From the NCBI RefSeq assembly GCF_963678635.1, contig NC_087063.1:33540682-33604681 (forward strand): a stretch of 64,000 nucleotides of DNA, in the 5' to 3' direction. Each line of letters starts with the position of its first letter. The stretch's first letter is position 1. Source of the DNA: Symsagittifera roscoffensis. Lineage: Eukaryota > Xenacoelomorpha > Acoela > Convolutidae. The notes below the pieces were generated by a model. That model searched no databases. It was not told the DNA's origin and worked only from the letters and a program-made list of their open reading frames with translations. Made by a program: the position numbers and the translations under genes. Of this stretch, positions 38,413 to 51,092 are shown in pieces.

Positions 38413-39199
38413 GGTAGGGGCGGCTGTTTTTAATGAAGTTTTTCGTATAGTAGTTAAAATGCGTACGCTCTTTAAGTTGAATCATGTTAGTTGGTAAATT
38501 TCTTATTTTTTCAAATTTACTGCTAATGCGTCATAATTGGCGAGCGTCGCTTAAGAAATTTTGTAGACAGAATTTAACTCATTCAGTTTTCCCAGTAGCG
38601 TTATCGGTCAAATTTTTGCTTGTGTATGCGAAGTACAACTTCGCCGCTGTCAATAGATTGAATTATAACGTTGTCTCAGATTAAATGATCTCAGATTACG
38701 CTGTAAAATAGTAAAAACAAAAAAGGGCAAATCGAGGTTCGCATTAAGTCTTTCACTAGAAAATAGATATGCAAAATTGCAGTGCTATTCATGCTGTGCT
38801 ATTTTTGAATGATCAATAGCAACGTTAATATGTCATACTCTTGCCTAAAAAATAAGCATTTTGCTTTAATTCGTTTCACAGATTTTCTGTCCATTGATGA
38901 GAAACTTTTAATCTCAGAAAGCATTTGGCACAATTAATCACAAAATTCTCTTAAACTTATTACGTTGCTTACATATTACAAGGATTTCGAAGAAAAGGTA
39001 ACTAATTTTTGGAAAGTTATCCAAGTGGGCGGAAAGAATGTTAAGCATAGGATTGAAATTTCAGGCGGTAAATTAGTTTGTTTTGTATGCCTCAAGGCTC
39101 CATATTAGAGCCACTGCTTTCTCTTCCGACTTTCGAAGAAAGTAATTAATATATATGCTCGGGGTGGTTTTTTTATACACCATTTCTCAAAAATGTTTC

Positions 39200-39268
39200 A
39201 CTAGAGGGATCGAACCAGGGAACTTCGTTGTCCCAGGAGGGACGCGCTCACCACTAGACTTCCTGACT
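39200..39268 (-). repeat. tRNA-like (SINE-head-like) sequence
   Basis: On the minus strand, TCTAGTGGTGAGCGCG (A-box-like) is followed by CCTGGTTCGATCCC (B-box). The T-stem and acceptor stem do not pair properly. The counterpart is 62845-62912. Confidence 0.45.
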
Positions 39269-39407
39269 TAAAGATGGCTGTGAAATGATAACTAAAATAC
39301 TAACGTGACTATAAGAGCGCTGTGATACTTTGATGCTGATTTAGGCATGGCGAATTATACCGCACCACAAAATCGTTCCAAATTCAATTGAGGTAATAGG
39401 ATCAACT

Positions 39408-39639
39408 GAAATAATGGCTCTTTTCCAGTTCCCCCCTTTTCAAAATACCGAGTTTTATGTTTGTTTTACGTGTTATTACGGCTAAATGCGTGATGTTACG
39501 TTGTAAAGTATGAACAACAAATCTGTTCACAGTTGTCGTTTTGTTCACCACGCCAAATTTCATTGCATTATGACAACGTTAAATAAGCTTTTCAAAATTG
39601 AATTTGAAAGGGGGGGGACTCGAAAAGAGCCGAAATAAT
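39408..39639. mobile_element. 216-bp MITE with 8-bp target duplication, present in copy 1 only
   Basis: The element (39416-39631) begins GGCTCTTTTCC and ends CGAAAAGAGCC, terminal inverted repeats that extend imperfectly into C-rich and G-rich runs. It is flanked by GAAATAAT on both sides (39408-39415 and 39632-39639). Copy 2 of the block (63040-63080) lacks it. The 8-bp duplication points to hAT-type transposition. No ORF. Confidence 0.85.
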
Positions 39640-41510
39640 TAGTCCTATTAATTCCATACACGACTCTTTTAGCTGGAAATTCATAGTTTGTCAATATTTC
39701 AATTATAAAAACTATTCGAGAACAGTTTATGGACAGTCGGAACATTCAGGACTTTGCCCTAATACGAGCAGTCTTGCTTTTTTATATATATCAACGATAT
39801 GCTTGATGCATGCCAAATTTCAAATGTTTTCTTTTCGCTGATAATACTACATTTTTAAAATCTTGCTGGAGTAGTAATACGCTTGGAAAAGATGATTAAA
39901 TTAGCCTTGAATGGTTCAGTATATTCGATGAAATTTAAATCGGGAAAAATTTGTTTCTAATAATTTGAGAAAAGTTCCCATTTTATAGATAGAATCAGTA
40001 AAAAATATTCTTAAAAATGAGAAACTAATCAAATATTTGGTTCTTTTTGTAGATAATAAACTCGAATTCCGTGAACGCTCTTTTAAAAAAAGTTGCTGTA
40101 AAGTATCTCGAACTTGATGAATTTTGTATAAGGCTAAATTATTTTGCAATACAGGCTTAATATGTATGGAAATACCTCTAATTATAACTTTAAAAACGTC
40201 GATTTTTTTCTTCTAAAGAACAAAAAGTAACATCATTAGATGTTTCATGGAAACAAATCAGTTCCCGCTTTTGTGCATGGACTCTACAAGGCTGAGATAG
40301 AGAAAAAATTGTTTGCACAGCTAAAAAAAAGTGTTGAATTTGACGTGCTTGGTTTGAGCGAGTTTTCTACTAAGCGCTTCACTCATGTATCAGCTGTTTT
40401 TAATTTAAAAAAATTAGAGGGCAAATACCTGCCTTTTTCATAATTAAAGCCAAACTGTTGGCAATATTGATGATCTTGAGCAGTGTTAAATGCTCGAAAA
40501 CGAAAGCATTTTAGGATGACTAGTTTTGAAGAAACTGTTTTTACGTGTGGAAATCAGGGTAATTAGATGAAATTCTACGTCAAAATGAGCAGTCTTAGAT
40601 TAATTAATTTCGTTCGGATTCGTTGACCGAAAAGATATTGACAATAATTTGGCATTAACTGTATAACAAATAGGCTCAGGTTTCTACGAAGGAGATTTAT
40701 TTTTATCTTGAAGGAGCTTATACTAACGGGCGTATAACAGTTGACGATAAAAAAAATAAATTATGGTTCAACTTCTAGTATTTGACTTTGACATTGACGT
40801 TTGTCGATGACATTTGTTGTTGACATTTGGCATTGACATGGTTTTGCTTGATAGATGTTTTGAAGAAATGTCAACTAATTATCCTTGCTCATCGCTCATG
40901 AGAAAAATGGTCCTTGGTAACCCCTCCTGGTTTCTTTGGAATAGGAAGTCTACAGGGATATAAATTGTTCGGAAGATATGTTTATGGGTCGGTCTGTTTT
41001 ACCTCATTTATTCCCAACTGTCTGAAAAATTTTTATATGTAGGAATTCTTCCTTTTTCTAAAAAGTGATTTATTTTGTTCTGCCACAAACGTCCATTTGA
41101 AGCTACTGGTTTTCGATTAATTTTACTTCGTTAAGATTTGTCAATTTTCTGGTGATCATGTTTTCTCTAGTTCCAAGCTACTTCCAATCTATTTCCAATC
41201 TATCATTTTTAGTTGAAATTGCTTCTACAAAATCAAAACTTGCGTTTATGTGTTCTGACACAACTTTTCTGCTCAAAAAACTGATGAACTCACAGGGCTC
41301 TGGCCTATGTAGAATTGTTAGCCCATATTGAAAATCTTCTTTTTAAACTTGTTTAATTTTTCGTAATTTTTTACCTGTGTTTGCCAATTGACTGTTATAT
41401 GAAAGTTCGATTGTTGGTGATAGATTCTGTGTTCATTAATCATTGCCTCAACCCTTTAAAATAAAATGGGAAGGGTTTTTGCCTTTTAAAATGGGAAAAG
41501 TTTTTGTCCT
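39640..41510. other. AT-rich gene-free stretch
   Basis: The end of the region shared with copy 2 falls at 40651. A local array of TGACATTTG/TTGACATT-like words occurs at 40785-40840. No ORF with coding character. Confidence 0.5.
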
Positions 41511-42050
41511 CGGGTGTTTTAATTTTTTATTTTTCCACTCGAAGTGTGGTTCAAGAAATAGTTATGGGAATAGATTGAGTGATATATCATGTTAAAGCAC
41601 TTTCAGTCGATTGAAAAACCCGGTTTAAAATTTTTCGAAAAATCTAATTTTGAGCGAATAAAGCGAGCGAGCAGGCTAATAGTGGGCTCATATTAGTCTT
41701 TTCCTGATAGCTCAATTTAAGCAGTGAAAATTCAATTTTATTCCAATGCAATTAGTTTTCAAAGTTTCTATTAGCGCCTTCTTCGTAAAATTTGAAAAAA
41801 AATCAAATATACCTAAGTTGCTAGTACTTGTATGCCTAAATTCTAGGGATTTGTTCAGATCCTCTCATCACACTACGAATAAAAAAGACACAGTTTCAAA
41901 AAGAAAAACGATTGTTTATCTAATAGCAGCCATCTTTTTTTATGTGCTGGAGAACGAAGTAGGTCGGATGTTTATTGAACTTTTTCATGCTCACTTCTTT
42001 ATTTCGTCGGGTTGACGAAATAAAATTTGCAAATTTTTTGTGCTATCTTT
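41511..42050 (+). repeat. Dispersed repeat A, divergent copy
   Basis: GTGTTTTAATTTTTTATTTT, TAGATTGAGTGATATATCA, GAGCGAGCAGGCTAAT and GTTCAGATCCTCTCATCACA follow the order of the copies at 25514 and 27079. Strongly diverged. Confidence 0.45.
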
Positions 42051-42780
42051 TTTTTCGGCTCAACAAGCGTCTACCCGAATACTGTCTGCGTAATTTTTCA
42101 ATGCTAATATAACGCTGGCATTTGTCTTTCTCGACAAGTTTACATAAAAATAATTGTTTGAAAGAATTTTTGATAGATTTCGTTTTTTTTTGTAAATATA
42201 TAATTTTTCTGTTTTTGTTGCAAGCGTTTGATATGTCAGGCAAAAAGATACTAGAAGTGTTGGATAACATTAATTTCAAACCGATAGGATTCCTGATCTA
42301 CTACGCCAAAATCTGGGCTTCAAAGAACTTCACTTCATTTACTGATTATTGATTGGTGGTCTCTTCTTGAGGCATTTTCTTTAGAAATTCTGAATAATGC
42401 TGAAATTGAACCTCTATTTGCAAACAATATCTCGAGCATTAAACCAATCATACCATGTAATAATTGAGCTTCTAACAATTTACGGAGTTTCTCAAATATT
42501 GCTCAGTGACTATCGAATAATTGCTAATGACACGCTTAAGGTTCCCTCATTGTCATATATTCAGCCGAGTCACTGATGTTATACTAGGCGGAATGTGTGT
42601 TTTCCAAACAACTATTTATTTGTTCCGGCATCTTTGTGTGCAGCGAAGTTGGGCTGTTCATACTTTACATCCAATCAAATCGGGTTGACTCGTCTGAAAT
42701 TTGCGCTCAAATTTGGTTAACAAAACTACCATTAAGAGAAAATTGAACGCGTTGTTTTCGAATATTCCGTCGTATCAAAA
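42051..42780 (+). other. Upstream region of beta-tubulin
   Basis: AT-rich. A small frame at 42122-42352 has no recognisable motif. No TATA box or initiator is convincing; the promoter should lie here. Confidence 0.45.
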
Positions 42781-44148
42781 ATGAGAGAAATAGTTCACGT
42801 TCAGGTAGGCCAATGTGGAAACCAAATTGGAGCGAAGTTCTGGGAACTGATTACGGATGAGCACAATATCAACAAGGATGGAGCGTACGCGCCTAGTGAA
42901 GGTGACACCGAGGCTGACAAACAACTCAAACTCGAGAGGATAGATGTGTACTTCCAGGAAGCTCAGGGAGATCGGTATGTTCCCCGTGCGCTCTTGGTCG
43001 ATTTAGAACCCGGATGTCTTGATCAGATTCGGGCGGGTCCTATTGGGGGCTTATTCCGTCCAGACAACTACATCCACGCGGCAAGCGGAGCCGGAAATAA
43101 CTGGGCGAAAGGTCACTACACAGAAGGCGCCGAGCACGTAGACCTAGTTTTAGATTGTCTCCGAAAAGAGGCTGAAACCTGTGACTGCATGCAGGGTTTC
43201 CAGCTATGTCACTCCCTGGGGGGTGGCACTGGATCTGGAATGGGCACCTTGTTGGTGTCGAGGATCCGAGAGGAATACCCTGACAGGATATTCAGTACAT
43301 TCTCAGTTGTCCCCTCACCTAGTACTTCAGATGCTGTTGTAGAACCCTACAATGCCGTGTTCTCGTTGCACGTTTTGATTGATCAAACTGACCAGTCTTA
43401 TACCATTGATAACGAGGCACTGTATTCAATCTGGACTGGACCTCTGAAGAAGCCAAATCCCACTTATAGTGATTTGAATCACTTGGTGTCTAGAACTATG
43501 AGTGGAGTAACTACTTGTCTTCGATTCCCTGGACAACTGAATGCGGATCTCAGGAAACTGGCGACTAACATGGTTCCGTTCCCTAGGTCGCATTTCTTCA
43601 TGACTTCGGTCGCGCCTCTGACGAACAGAAGCAACCAAGCGTTCACTGCCCCGACTGTTAGTAACCTTCTGACTCAAATGTTCGATGCCAGAACCATGAT
43701 GACAAAGACGGATCCCAAGCAAGGCAAGTACTTGACTGTTGCGGCAATGTTCAGGGGTAAGATGTCAATGAAAGAAGTCGACGAACAGCTGATGTTGGCA
43801 CAGACGAAAAATAGCAGCTATTTTGTCGACTGGATCCCAAACAATGTCAAAACAGCGGTGTGTAACGTACCCGCTAAGGATGTTCCAATGTCTGCAACTT
43901 TTATTTGCAACAACACGTCAATCAAAAGCATGTTTCAGAGAATATCGGACCAATTTGAGAAAATGTTCAAGAAGAAAGCATATGTATTTTTCTACACAAA
44001 TGAGGGTATGGACGAAATGGAGTTCTGTGAGGCTCAGAATGACATGCAGGATCTGATCAGTGAGTACCAGAGCTACGAAGAGATGGTGGCCGGGGAACCC
44101 ATGTATGACGAAGAGCCAGGAGCGGAGCCGGAGGAAGAATACAGCTAA
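42781..44148 (+). CDS. TUBB: Beta-tubulin, divergent, intronless
   Basis: 455 residues from ATG 42781, in one exon. It carries the beta-tubulin signatures: MREI at the N-terminus (autoregulation motif), GQCGNQIG, the nucleotide-binding [52 protein letters not shown] and EGMDEMEF. It forms microtubules with alpha-tubulin. Oddities: about seven extra residues after GAYA ([12 protein letters not shown], near residues 39-50), many substitutions in otherwise invariant segments ([25 protein letters not shown]), and a C-terminal tail ending EEEYS without the axonemal EGEFEEE-type motif. Intronless structure plus divergence suggests an old retrocopy or a tissue-specific isotype. The frame is intact, so it is probably functional. 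The gene lies between the two block copies. Confidence 0.95.
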   Translation: MREIVHVQVGQCGNQIGAKFWELITDEHNINKDGAYAPSEGDTEADKQLKLERIDVYFQEAQGDRYVPRALLVDLEPGCLDQIRAGPIGGLFRPDNYIHAASGAGNNWAKGHYTEGAEHVDLVLDCLRKEAETCDCMQGFQLCHSLGGGTGSGMGTLLVSRIREEYPDRIFSTFSVVPSPSTSDAVVEPYNAVFSLHVLIDQTDQSYTIDNEALYSIWTGPLKKPNPTYSDLNHLVSRTMSGVTTCLRFPGQLNADLRKLATNMVPFPRSHFFMTSVAPLTNRSNQAFTAPTVSNLLTQMFDARTMMTKTDPKQGKYLTVAAMFRGKMSMKEVDEQLMLAQTKNSSYFVDWIPNNVKTAVCNVPAKDVPMSATFICNNTSIKSMFQRISDQFEKMFKKKAYVFFYTNEGMDEMEFCEAQNDMQDLISEYQSYEEMVAGEPMYDEEPGAEPEEEYS

Positions 44149-44679
44149 ACATTAAAAGTGGCAAATTCAGAGCTGTAAAATACTGAATATATTGAAAGAA
44201 CATTCTCGCAAGGAATGCACAAGTGTTCCTTGTTCGAACAGTCGAAGATGATTCATTGAGCTTCAAAATTTTTTATACAAATCTTATTGCTTTAAAAATA
44301 TATTTTTTATCTCATGACTGCTTCTCGACAACCGTGATGTTTTCTTTTCTATGGTACACTTAGCTGAAACCAAATCTAAGCAATTATGAGATTCTACGGT
44401 TGAATTTATTAGAACAATCAATGGAAAATGGGAATGTAAAGAAAGTTGAAGGTTTCTGTGTCCGATGTTTCCTCGTCGCTCACTAGGAATCAGTGCTGGG
44501 TCAACTGCTTTTCAAATTTAAATAAATGGTTTTCGGCAACACATGCATCAGTTAGATTATATGATGAGAATAGCTACATAAAACTTATATTAGTATGGTA
44601 TAATTTTTTATTTAGTACTGTTAAGTATTTTGTTATAATTATTTACGGTAAACTTATCAGCATAATATTAATTAATAGT
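44149..44679. other. 3' flank of beta-tubulin
   Basis: AT-rich 3' UTR and spacer. No certain polyadenylation signal; AATAAA occurs only at 44520. No other feature. Confidence 0.45.
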
Positions 44680-45424
44680 ATTTTACTCAGGCGCGGATCT
44701 AGGAATTTCTCGAAGGGGGGGGCAGATTGTTGAAACTTTTGTCGACCTTTTTTTTAGGCCGACCAAATTAATTTTATGAGCTCTCCCAAACCATTATAAA
44801 GACCAGGGGCGGATTTAGGGGGGGGGGGGGGGCGGACGCCCCCCCCCCTCAATGATTCGACCCCTGCCGACCCAAAGGGTCCCCCCTTAAATACTTTTTC
44901 AGAAATCCATTTTTGGCCGACCGACACTAAAATTTTTCTAAAGGCGCCTTGGACGCCATTATATACTAACTTTGAGGGGGAGCGCGCGCCAAAAAAAACG
45001 CGATTTTTTTGTCCAAAACCTTTCAAAAAGTGCCCAAATACGGCTTTTTTTACTGTTTTTTCAAAAATTTGCCTGCGGCACAGAAAATTTAGCCAAAATA
45101 GGGTCAAAACAGAGCTTTGGGAGGGCTCGAAAAATCAATTTGGTCGACCTAAAAAAAAGGGTCGTCAAAATTTTGGAAAATTTTTTGAAAATCTGCCCCC
45201 CCCCTCGAGAAAATCCTAGATCCACCCCTGATAAAGACCCTAATTTGACCCTAAAGTTAGTATAGGTTGGCGAAAGTTTTAAGGGTCCGTCACCAAATAT
45301 GGATATCTCAAAATAGTACAAAGGGGGGACTCAAAATAGTACAAAGGGGGGGGGGGTCGAATCCCTGAGGGGGGGGGGTTGGGTGGACGTCCGCTCCACC
45401 TCTAAATCCGCCACTGATTTTACT
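44680..45424. mobile_element. Outer hAT-type MITE with 8-bp target duplication
   Basis: The element is 44688-45416, flanked by ATTTTACT at 44680-44687 and 45417-45424. The left end CAGGCGCGGATCTAGGAATT and the right end, read inward CAGTGGCGGATTTAGAGG, are terminal inverted repeats. The interior holds long G/C runs and a second element of the same family. No ORF. Non-autonomous, moved by an hAT-like transposase elsewhere (inference from duplication length and ends). Confidence 0.9.
44796..45238. mobile_element. Inner hAT-type MITE nested in the outer one, opposite orientation
   Basis: The element is 44804-45230, flanked by ATAAAGAC at 44796-44803 and 45231-45238. The left end CAGGGGCGGATTTAGGGGG corresponds to the outer element's right end, and the right end (inward CAGGGGTGGATCTAGGATTT) to its left end, so it lies inverted. 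Runs of 13 or more G and 8 or more C occur near the left end. Confidence 0.92.
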
Positions 45425-47839
45425 GTTGTTAGTGAACTTTATACAAAAGTTTTGTTTGAATAAACTGCTGAAGTTTTTTGAAACTCTTCCAATTAAAAAT
45501 AACTTGCCACACGACTCAAAAATCATGTAGGCAGCTTATTTTTTTCTGTAAAATGAAATTCGAATGATTTAAACTCACCATGAAATTCGAATGAATTAAA
45601 TTTGAGTTCAGAAAAAAATATATGATCAAATTAAAAGAATTGTGAAAGCACGCGAAGGCTGGGTTTCCAATTTCATTGTCTCTTTACACAAGCAAATGTT
45701 AGCGCTATACTACGATTTTTTTTTCGATTCCAAGCCGCATAAGTTAGTGCCATTTTTTGAAAAATGCCAATTTTAGTGTCTGGGTAGTTGGTTTTTAGTA
45801 AATACAAACCGAAATATTAATGTGATCGGTATATTAAAGACAACTAATTAGGCTGTAGACTCCAAAGCTGTAGGTAGTCGATGGCATGAATTCAATTCCC
45901 ACAGGGGTAATTTTTTGTGTGTTTGAGAAGTGCAGCTTTGCCTATTTTTGAGTGTGTATGTAATTCCCTGTGAGTAAATCTCTGCTTTTGTATGCGGATG
46001 GCAAATTGGCTGTAACTGCATTGACGTAACAGAAAATTACGTTATATTTAAAAAAAAAATTTTGTTCTGGTTTTCTCTTTTTAGCTTTGAGGGTGAATCT
46101 TTCAACTAGGGTTTTCTTTAATAATTTCACTGATAATAAAACAGATTACAAATGGAGACAAAAACTCAAGTATTTTCTGCATCTTCTATTTGAGGTTTTT
46201 CTTGCATCTCTTCAATTTTAGTGCATTGAGCGCTTGTAATTTTTTTTTGCAATTGCCACTTAGCCTTCGATTTTCCCCATAGTGGGTATTGACACTTTAC
46301 GTATTATCTTATACTTTTTTTTGTGGCTTGGTTTCTGGTATTTGCTTTTTTTTATCTCCATATTATTGGATGTTTTGGAATTTTGATCTATTTTGTCACA
46401 TTTTGGGAGTTTCGTATTATCCAATGTTTTGGTTCCTGCGGAGCCCTAATATTTAATATAATCACTCAACTTTCAACAGAATCCTACCACTGCTTGATGA
46501 TGAAAAATTCAATTGATGTTTAACTTAAGAATGGTCTGATTTATCTCATTTTTTGATCAAAAATTTGCACAAAATGGTCGAAGTTCTGCTCTATTGCTCG
46601 GTAATAGGTATTTTGCGGTCATACTTCTACTAAGCGAATAAACTTATATGGCCCTGCCGTATCAACGAATTGTTTCAGACTTCATACAAGTTGTTTCGTG
46701 CAATCATGCTTCAAGTCATTGTTTATAGAGACTGCACTACACTGGGCGTTTATCGCAGTTTCTTGGTTGGTTGTTTTTTGTTATGTGATGCAATCAATCT
46801 CGGCTTATTGAAAACTGAAGTTTCAATTTAGATTTTAATAATAGAAATTTAGGATCAACCGTAGAATCCCCCCCCCCCAAATCGAATCACCCCAAGGATA
46901 AAGTATTTAACGCGAGAAGAATTCTGCGAATAAAATATAACCAATCAATAAAAAACCAATATATGTCTTTGAACGACTTCCTGCAACTGAAGCCGAAATC
47001 GAAATAGAGCAGAGGCGGCGAAACGTGGTATGAACACCGTTACCAATAGCTGCGTTATATCAGTGGCCATCAAGGACCCTAATATTCAACGAAATTTTGT
47101 TGAGGTCAACTGTATGACTGATCTAGATAAACAGAAAAAAAAACAGCTTTAAAGCGCAATTTCGACGATAATGCCGATGCAGCGGGCAGTTCAGCTTCGA
47201 GTGAGAAAACATCCCCGGAACACAAACGCCAAAACAGAAGATAATAGTAAAGATGACATCTGCAGAAACTGAACTGAAACTATACAAAAATATCTTTGTT
47301 GAATCTGTAACGTACATGAGATTTGTAACGTACATGAGACTTTGTAACCATTAGCACCTAATGAAAAAGAACCCAAACTGCTCAACGAGCGGAAAAAAGA
47401 CTTCAATTTCACTTTTTTAATGTTTTTTCTTCAGACCAGAAAAAAAACAGTTTTTTGGTTTTAGTTTGCGAAGCGAATTATGTTTTTTCCTTTTCTTTTT
47501 CCTGTGACTACGCAGGGGTTCTGAAAGTTGCTTGTACGATGCATCCTTGTAGTTACGCACGGAAAAAGTGCTTCGTAAAAAATACATAGAAAAAAATCTT
47601 GAAAGTAAGTTTTACAAGGTAGGAAACTGGAGCGAAAAGTAATATAAAAAAACTGGTATATCAAAATTTATCAAAATAAGAAATCAAAATTGAGGGAAGA
47701 ATACAGGTTGGGTCGAGGGAAGATAGTTCTACTTACTTTCTATATCAAATCCTGTCTGCCAACAATGTCATTTCAGGAGAAACAAAAATACTAATCATAC
47801 TATTTTACTTCAAAGTATTCACTCAATAAGAAAAACATC
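45425..47839. other. AT-rich gene-free stretch
   Basis: No gene found. Around 47030-47270 short open stretches (FDDNADAAGSSASSEKTSPE) have the feel of a decayed LINE ORF1 linker, possibly the 5' part of the LINE remnant that follows. A C-run of 13 lies near 46868. Confidence 0.4.
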
Positions 47840-50287
47840 GTTCAGCTGCAGGTTCAAATTGAACCACTGCATAAATTACTTTTAGCAATATGTGTAACGG
47901 ACACATGATTGAAACCGGAGGATCCAAAATAAATGTTCCAATTAAAACGATACAAAAACATCGAGACTAGTGGTGGGAAAAAAAGGGGCGGAGGTGTAGG
48001 TATCTTTGTGCGTGAGGACACTCAATATCAGATAAGGTAAAAAATTAACGATATTAATCTTCGAATGATATTTTTGGAACCGTAAAAAAATAGCCAGCGT
48101 GGACATTCCACCGAGTGCAGTCAATCACCAGACCAAATTACAAAATTTCCTTGATAATTCAGTGGATGGCCCAGGATCATATCAAATAGTATTAGGAGAC
48201 TTCAATATAAACAGTATGAGTAGCTCAAAAAATGGAATTAAATTAGTAGCTTAATGATAGGGAATGAAATTTCCTGCTTGATTACCAAACAACCTACGAT
48301 GGTAAGAACAAAGTCAAAAACATGCATAAGTTAAAATTTTTTCAAGTCAGACAGGCAGCAGTACGGCAAGGAAAACAGCGATCTCAGGTATTTTTGAGGT
48401 TAATTATCATTTAAATGTGGCGGGTGAAAAAACCAAACTGAACAATTTGTCTCTCTAAAAATTGGTCTTTTACTCAACAGAAGAAAGTATAATAGAACAG
48501 TTCAAAACCAGCTTGAAAATTGACTTCGACTACTCAAAAGAAAATACGTATAAATAATGCTGCGAGGAGGGCTTTACTCAACATCACGTAATGCTTCTTG
48601 ACAATTGGAATAAATTTATCCCGGAGAAACCAAAAAGATAAAACTCATGTAAGACTTTTTGTAATAATAACCAAGGTCAAAATGAAGCAAACAAAAAGAA
48701 TAGGCCTAGAAGATTTGAAAAAAGTGAACTGCAGAAGCTAGAGATGAAAATAATTGCAAAATATTTTGGTTGAAAAAGTTGATAGCAAAAATAAAAAGAT
48801 TTTCATCAGAGCCAACTGCAGGCACAAGCCGCAAAAAACATAAGGATTTTTTCTTTCAATTGATTAAAAAAATTACCGGGACTGCTAGAAAAAAATGTTT
48901 TAACACAGAGAATATGGTCACAGACGCAGATTTATTCAAAAATTGTTCCGGAAATATAGACCAAAAATTAGCAGACGCTTTCCACAAACCGCACATCAGA
49001 CGTCAAAGCAGAAAAGATGTTAAAATGTCAAGGTTTTTGAGACCAGTGACACGCTATGAAATTGAACAGATCTTAAAAAATTTTAAAAAGAGATTCAGCC
49101 TGGATTGCCACGACATTAAAGAACTACTAGAGCCTGTCCTAGCTGTTTTTTTTTCAAAAATGTTTTGACAAAAACATTGTTCCGAGCTCATTAAATGTTG
49201 CAAAAGCGATACCTATACATAAACAAGCGAATGAACACCAACCCTCCATTTTTAGACCAATATCAATCTTACCAATCTTTGGAGAAAAAAAACTAGAACG
49301 ATTAATATAAGGCCGATTTTTAGATTTTGTTAATCAACAAAAAAAATACATCAATCTCAGTTCGGTTTCAGGCGAAAAAGAAGTACTGTTGACGCTGTTG
49401 CTTCTCTAGTAAAAAAATAAATAAATTAGAACAACCAAACTATTGAAACTCAGTGTACATTTCTTGATTTAAAAAAACTGTTTCAAAAGTTCTGTTGATC
49501 ACAAGCTTGTTTTAAACAATTGTTATGATAAAGTATATTGTTACGATTTTGGTATAAGAGGACCAGCATATGATATTCTAATCATTTTTATCAGAACCTA
49601 AACAGTTTGTAAGGATCAACAAAATCAAATCGCCTAGTCAAATAAGTAAATACGGAGTCCCGCGGGGCTCAATTCTCGGACCTCTACTTTTCATTCTGTT
49701 TATGAATGATATACCAAAAATGAATGAAAACACAAATGCTTATTTCTATGCCGATGATAAAGCCATTTAAACTCAGACTGAAAAATGAAAACTGATTGAA
49801 AGCAATGAAAATACATTGACAAAAAAAATGGTTGGACTAAAATAAACTGACTTTGAATTTAGATAAAACTAAAACAGTTAGTTTCATAAAACGAAATGAA
49901 AAAGAAAAGATGAACAACGACGACATAAGGCAAAAATCTGTTTAAAAATATCTGGGTTTGTATCTCGATAGAAAACTGGAATTCATAGATTACATTGGTA
50001 TTATTAATGCTAAGCTTAATAATTTCTGTGGAATCAATTATCATCTGCGTAAATTTTTAAATAAACAGCAGCTGACCCAGTTTTACCAAACATGCGTTAA
50101 ACTTGTTGTTCTGTATGGCGTGTTGTTAAAAGGGTTGACTTCCCAATCAAACCTTGACAAGATTGATTTTAATATCAACAGATTCAATAGAGTCTTAACT
50201 TTCAAGAAAAAGATCGAATCATTATATTTATTGCTGGAAAAATTGAAAAAATTTAATTTAAAAGAGCGCGAAATATACAAACGCTGA
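47840..50287 (+). pseudogene. Decayed LINE ORF2 (endonuclease plus RT)
   Basis: Pieces in different frames keep family order. Endonuclease: GGGVGIFVRED near 47985 and IVLGDFNIN near 48190. Linker: 48770-49168. RT: FRPISILPI near 49245, QFGFRRKRSTVDAV near 49360, GVPRGSILGPLLFILF near 49657, catalytic YADD near 49747, and the C-terminal domain 49958-50287. Many stops and frameshifts separate them. The wording differs from both other LINEs in the window, so it is a third, older lineage related to CR1/Jockey types. Confidence 0.8.
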
Positions 50288-51092
50288 AAATTTTTCCGCG
50301 AATTTATTCGCGGTGAATGTGAATCTCAGCGAAATTATCACATGTGAAGAACTATTCAATTTACATCATAATCATTAACGAATAAAAAAATTAGTGACCA
50401 ACTCTAAAAAACGATAAATTTTCAATTGTTATTAGAACTAACTCGAAAACTGTACAACTGCCTTTGTAAACTTTTTCCGAATTTATTTGAAATGATTAGC
50501 AAAATCCGCGTTAAGATTCTAGAGACCATGTCCTCGTTAAGATTCTAGAGACCACAATAATAGGAAATAAAGAGTTAATAAGTTTAATTTTCTACTTTTT
50601 CTATGAGTATCGATTTTCTCTCATCAAAATTTTCAAATTTATTGTTTTTTACTTCTAACTAAATAATTTCTCATTTTTCTAGTCTTGAAAAGTTTTCATT
50701 CTATACTATTGTAACAAAAAAACGGTGGTATTACACCACCATGCCGATTAAAACTTGTTCTTTTTTGCGCTCAGAGATGTCTGAAAACAGGCAGATTTTG
50801 TCTGATGACGATCTCCCAGATTGGGTTCTTTCACGTGGTCATTTATATAAATCATACTGATCAATGTGAACCTATACTGGAAACAATTTATTATTTTTAT
50901 TATTATTTAGAGGGGTTGGGTTAAAATATGGATTTTTCATAAACTAAATTTGAGTTTAGCCTAGATTCGTTCAAAATTAACCGTATTACTAAAGAAAATA
51001 GAATTGAAACATTAATTTGTGTAATTAATAGCATTAGGGTTATCTAAAAGAGTGAAGCCGCAATTTTTTAATGCGATTTAAGAACTTGATAT
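50288..51092. other. AT-rich spacer
   Basis: No gene. A short direct repeat of GATTCTAGAGACCA occurs at 50514 and 50541. Confidence 0.45.

Larger units (their letters stand above)
37609..39407. other. 3' flank of the His/Gln-rich gene and spacer
   Basis: The first ~110 bases (37600-37713) are open in another frame with the same His/Gln/Asn/Arg composition. The rest is AT-rich without genes. Two tRNA-like stretches are annotated separately. Confidence 0.5.
26258..40651 (+). repeat. Large direct duplication, copy 1
   Basis: From TAGATGTGTAAAAATTG at 26258 this block matches 53298-64000 nearly base for base, apart from scattered substitutions and indels. Differences by eye: a 3.3-kb LINE (27912-31187) and a 216-bp MITE (39416-39631) only in copy 1; about 114 bp near 31420 and about 150 bp near 34940 missing from copy 2; and about 120 bp near 59030 only in copy 2. 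The true far end lies beyond the window for copy 2, so 40651 is only the point matching base 64000. Confidence 0.95.

Noticed and set aside
39200-39268. A functional tRNA gene on the minus strand
   Set aside because: A-box and B-box are good, but the T-stem and acceptor stem do not pair; better read as a SINE head or tRNA pseudogene.
42122-42352. 76-codon frame upstream of beta-tubulin
   Set aside because: Hydrophobic N-terminal part is T-run derived, and no splice sites or family features support it.
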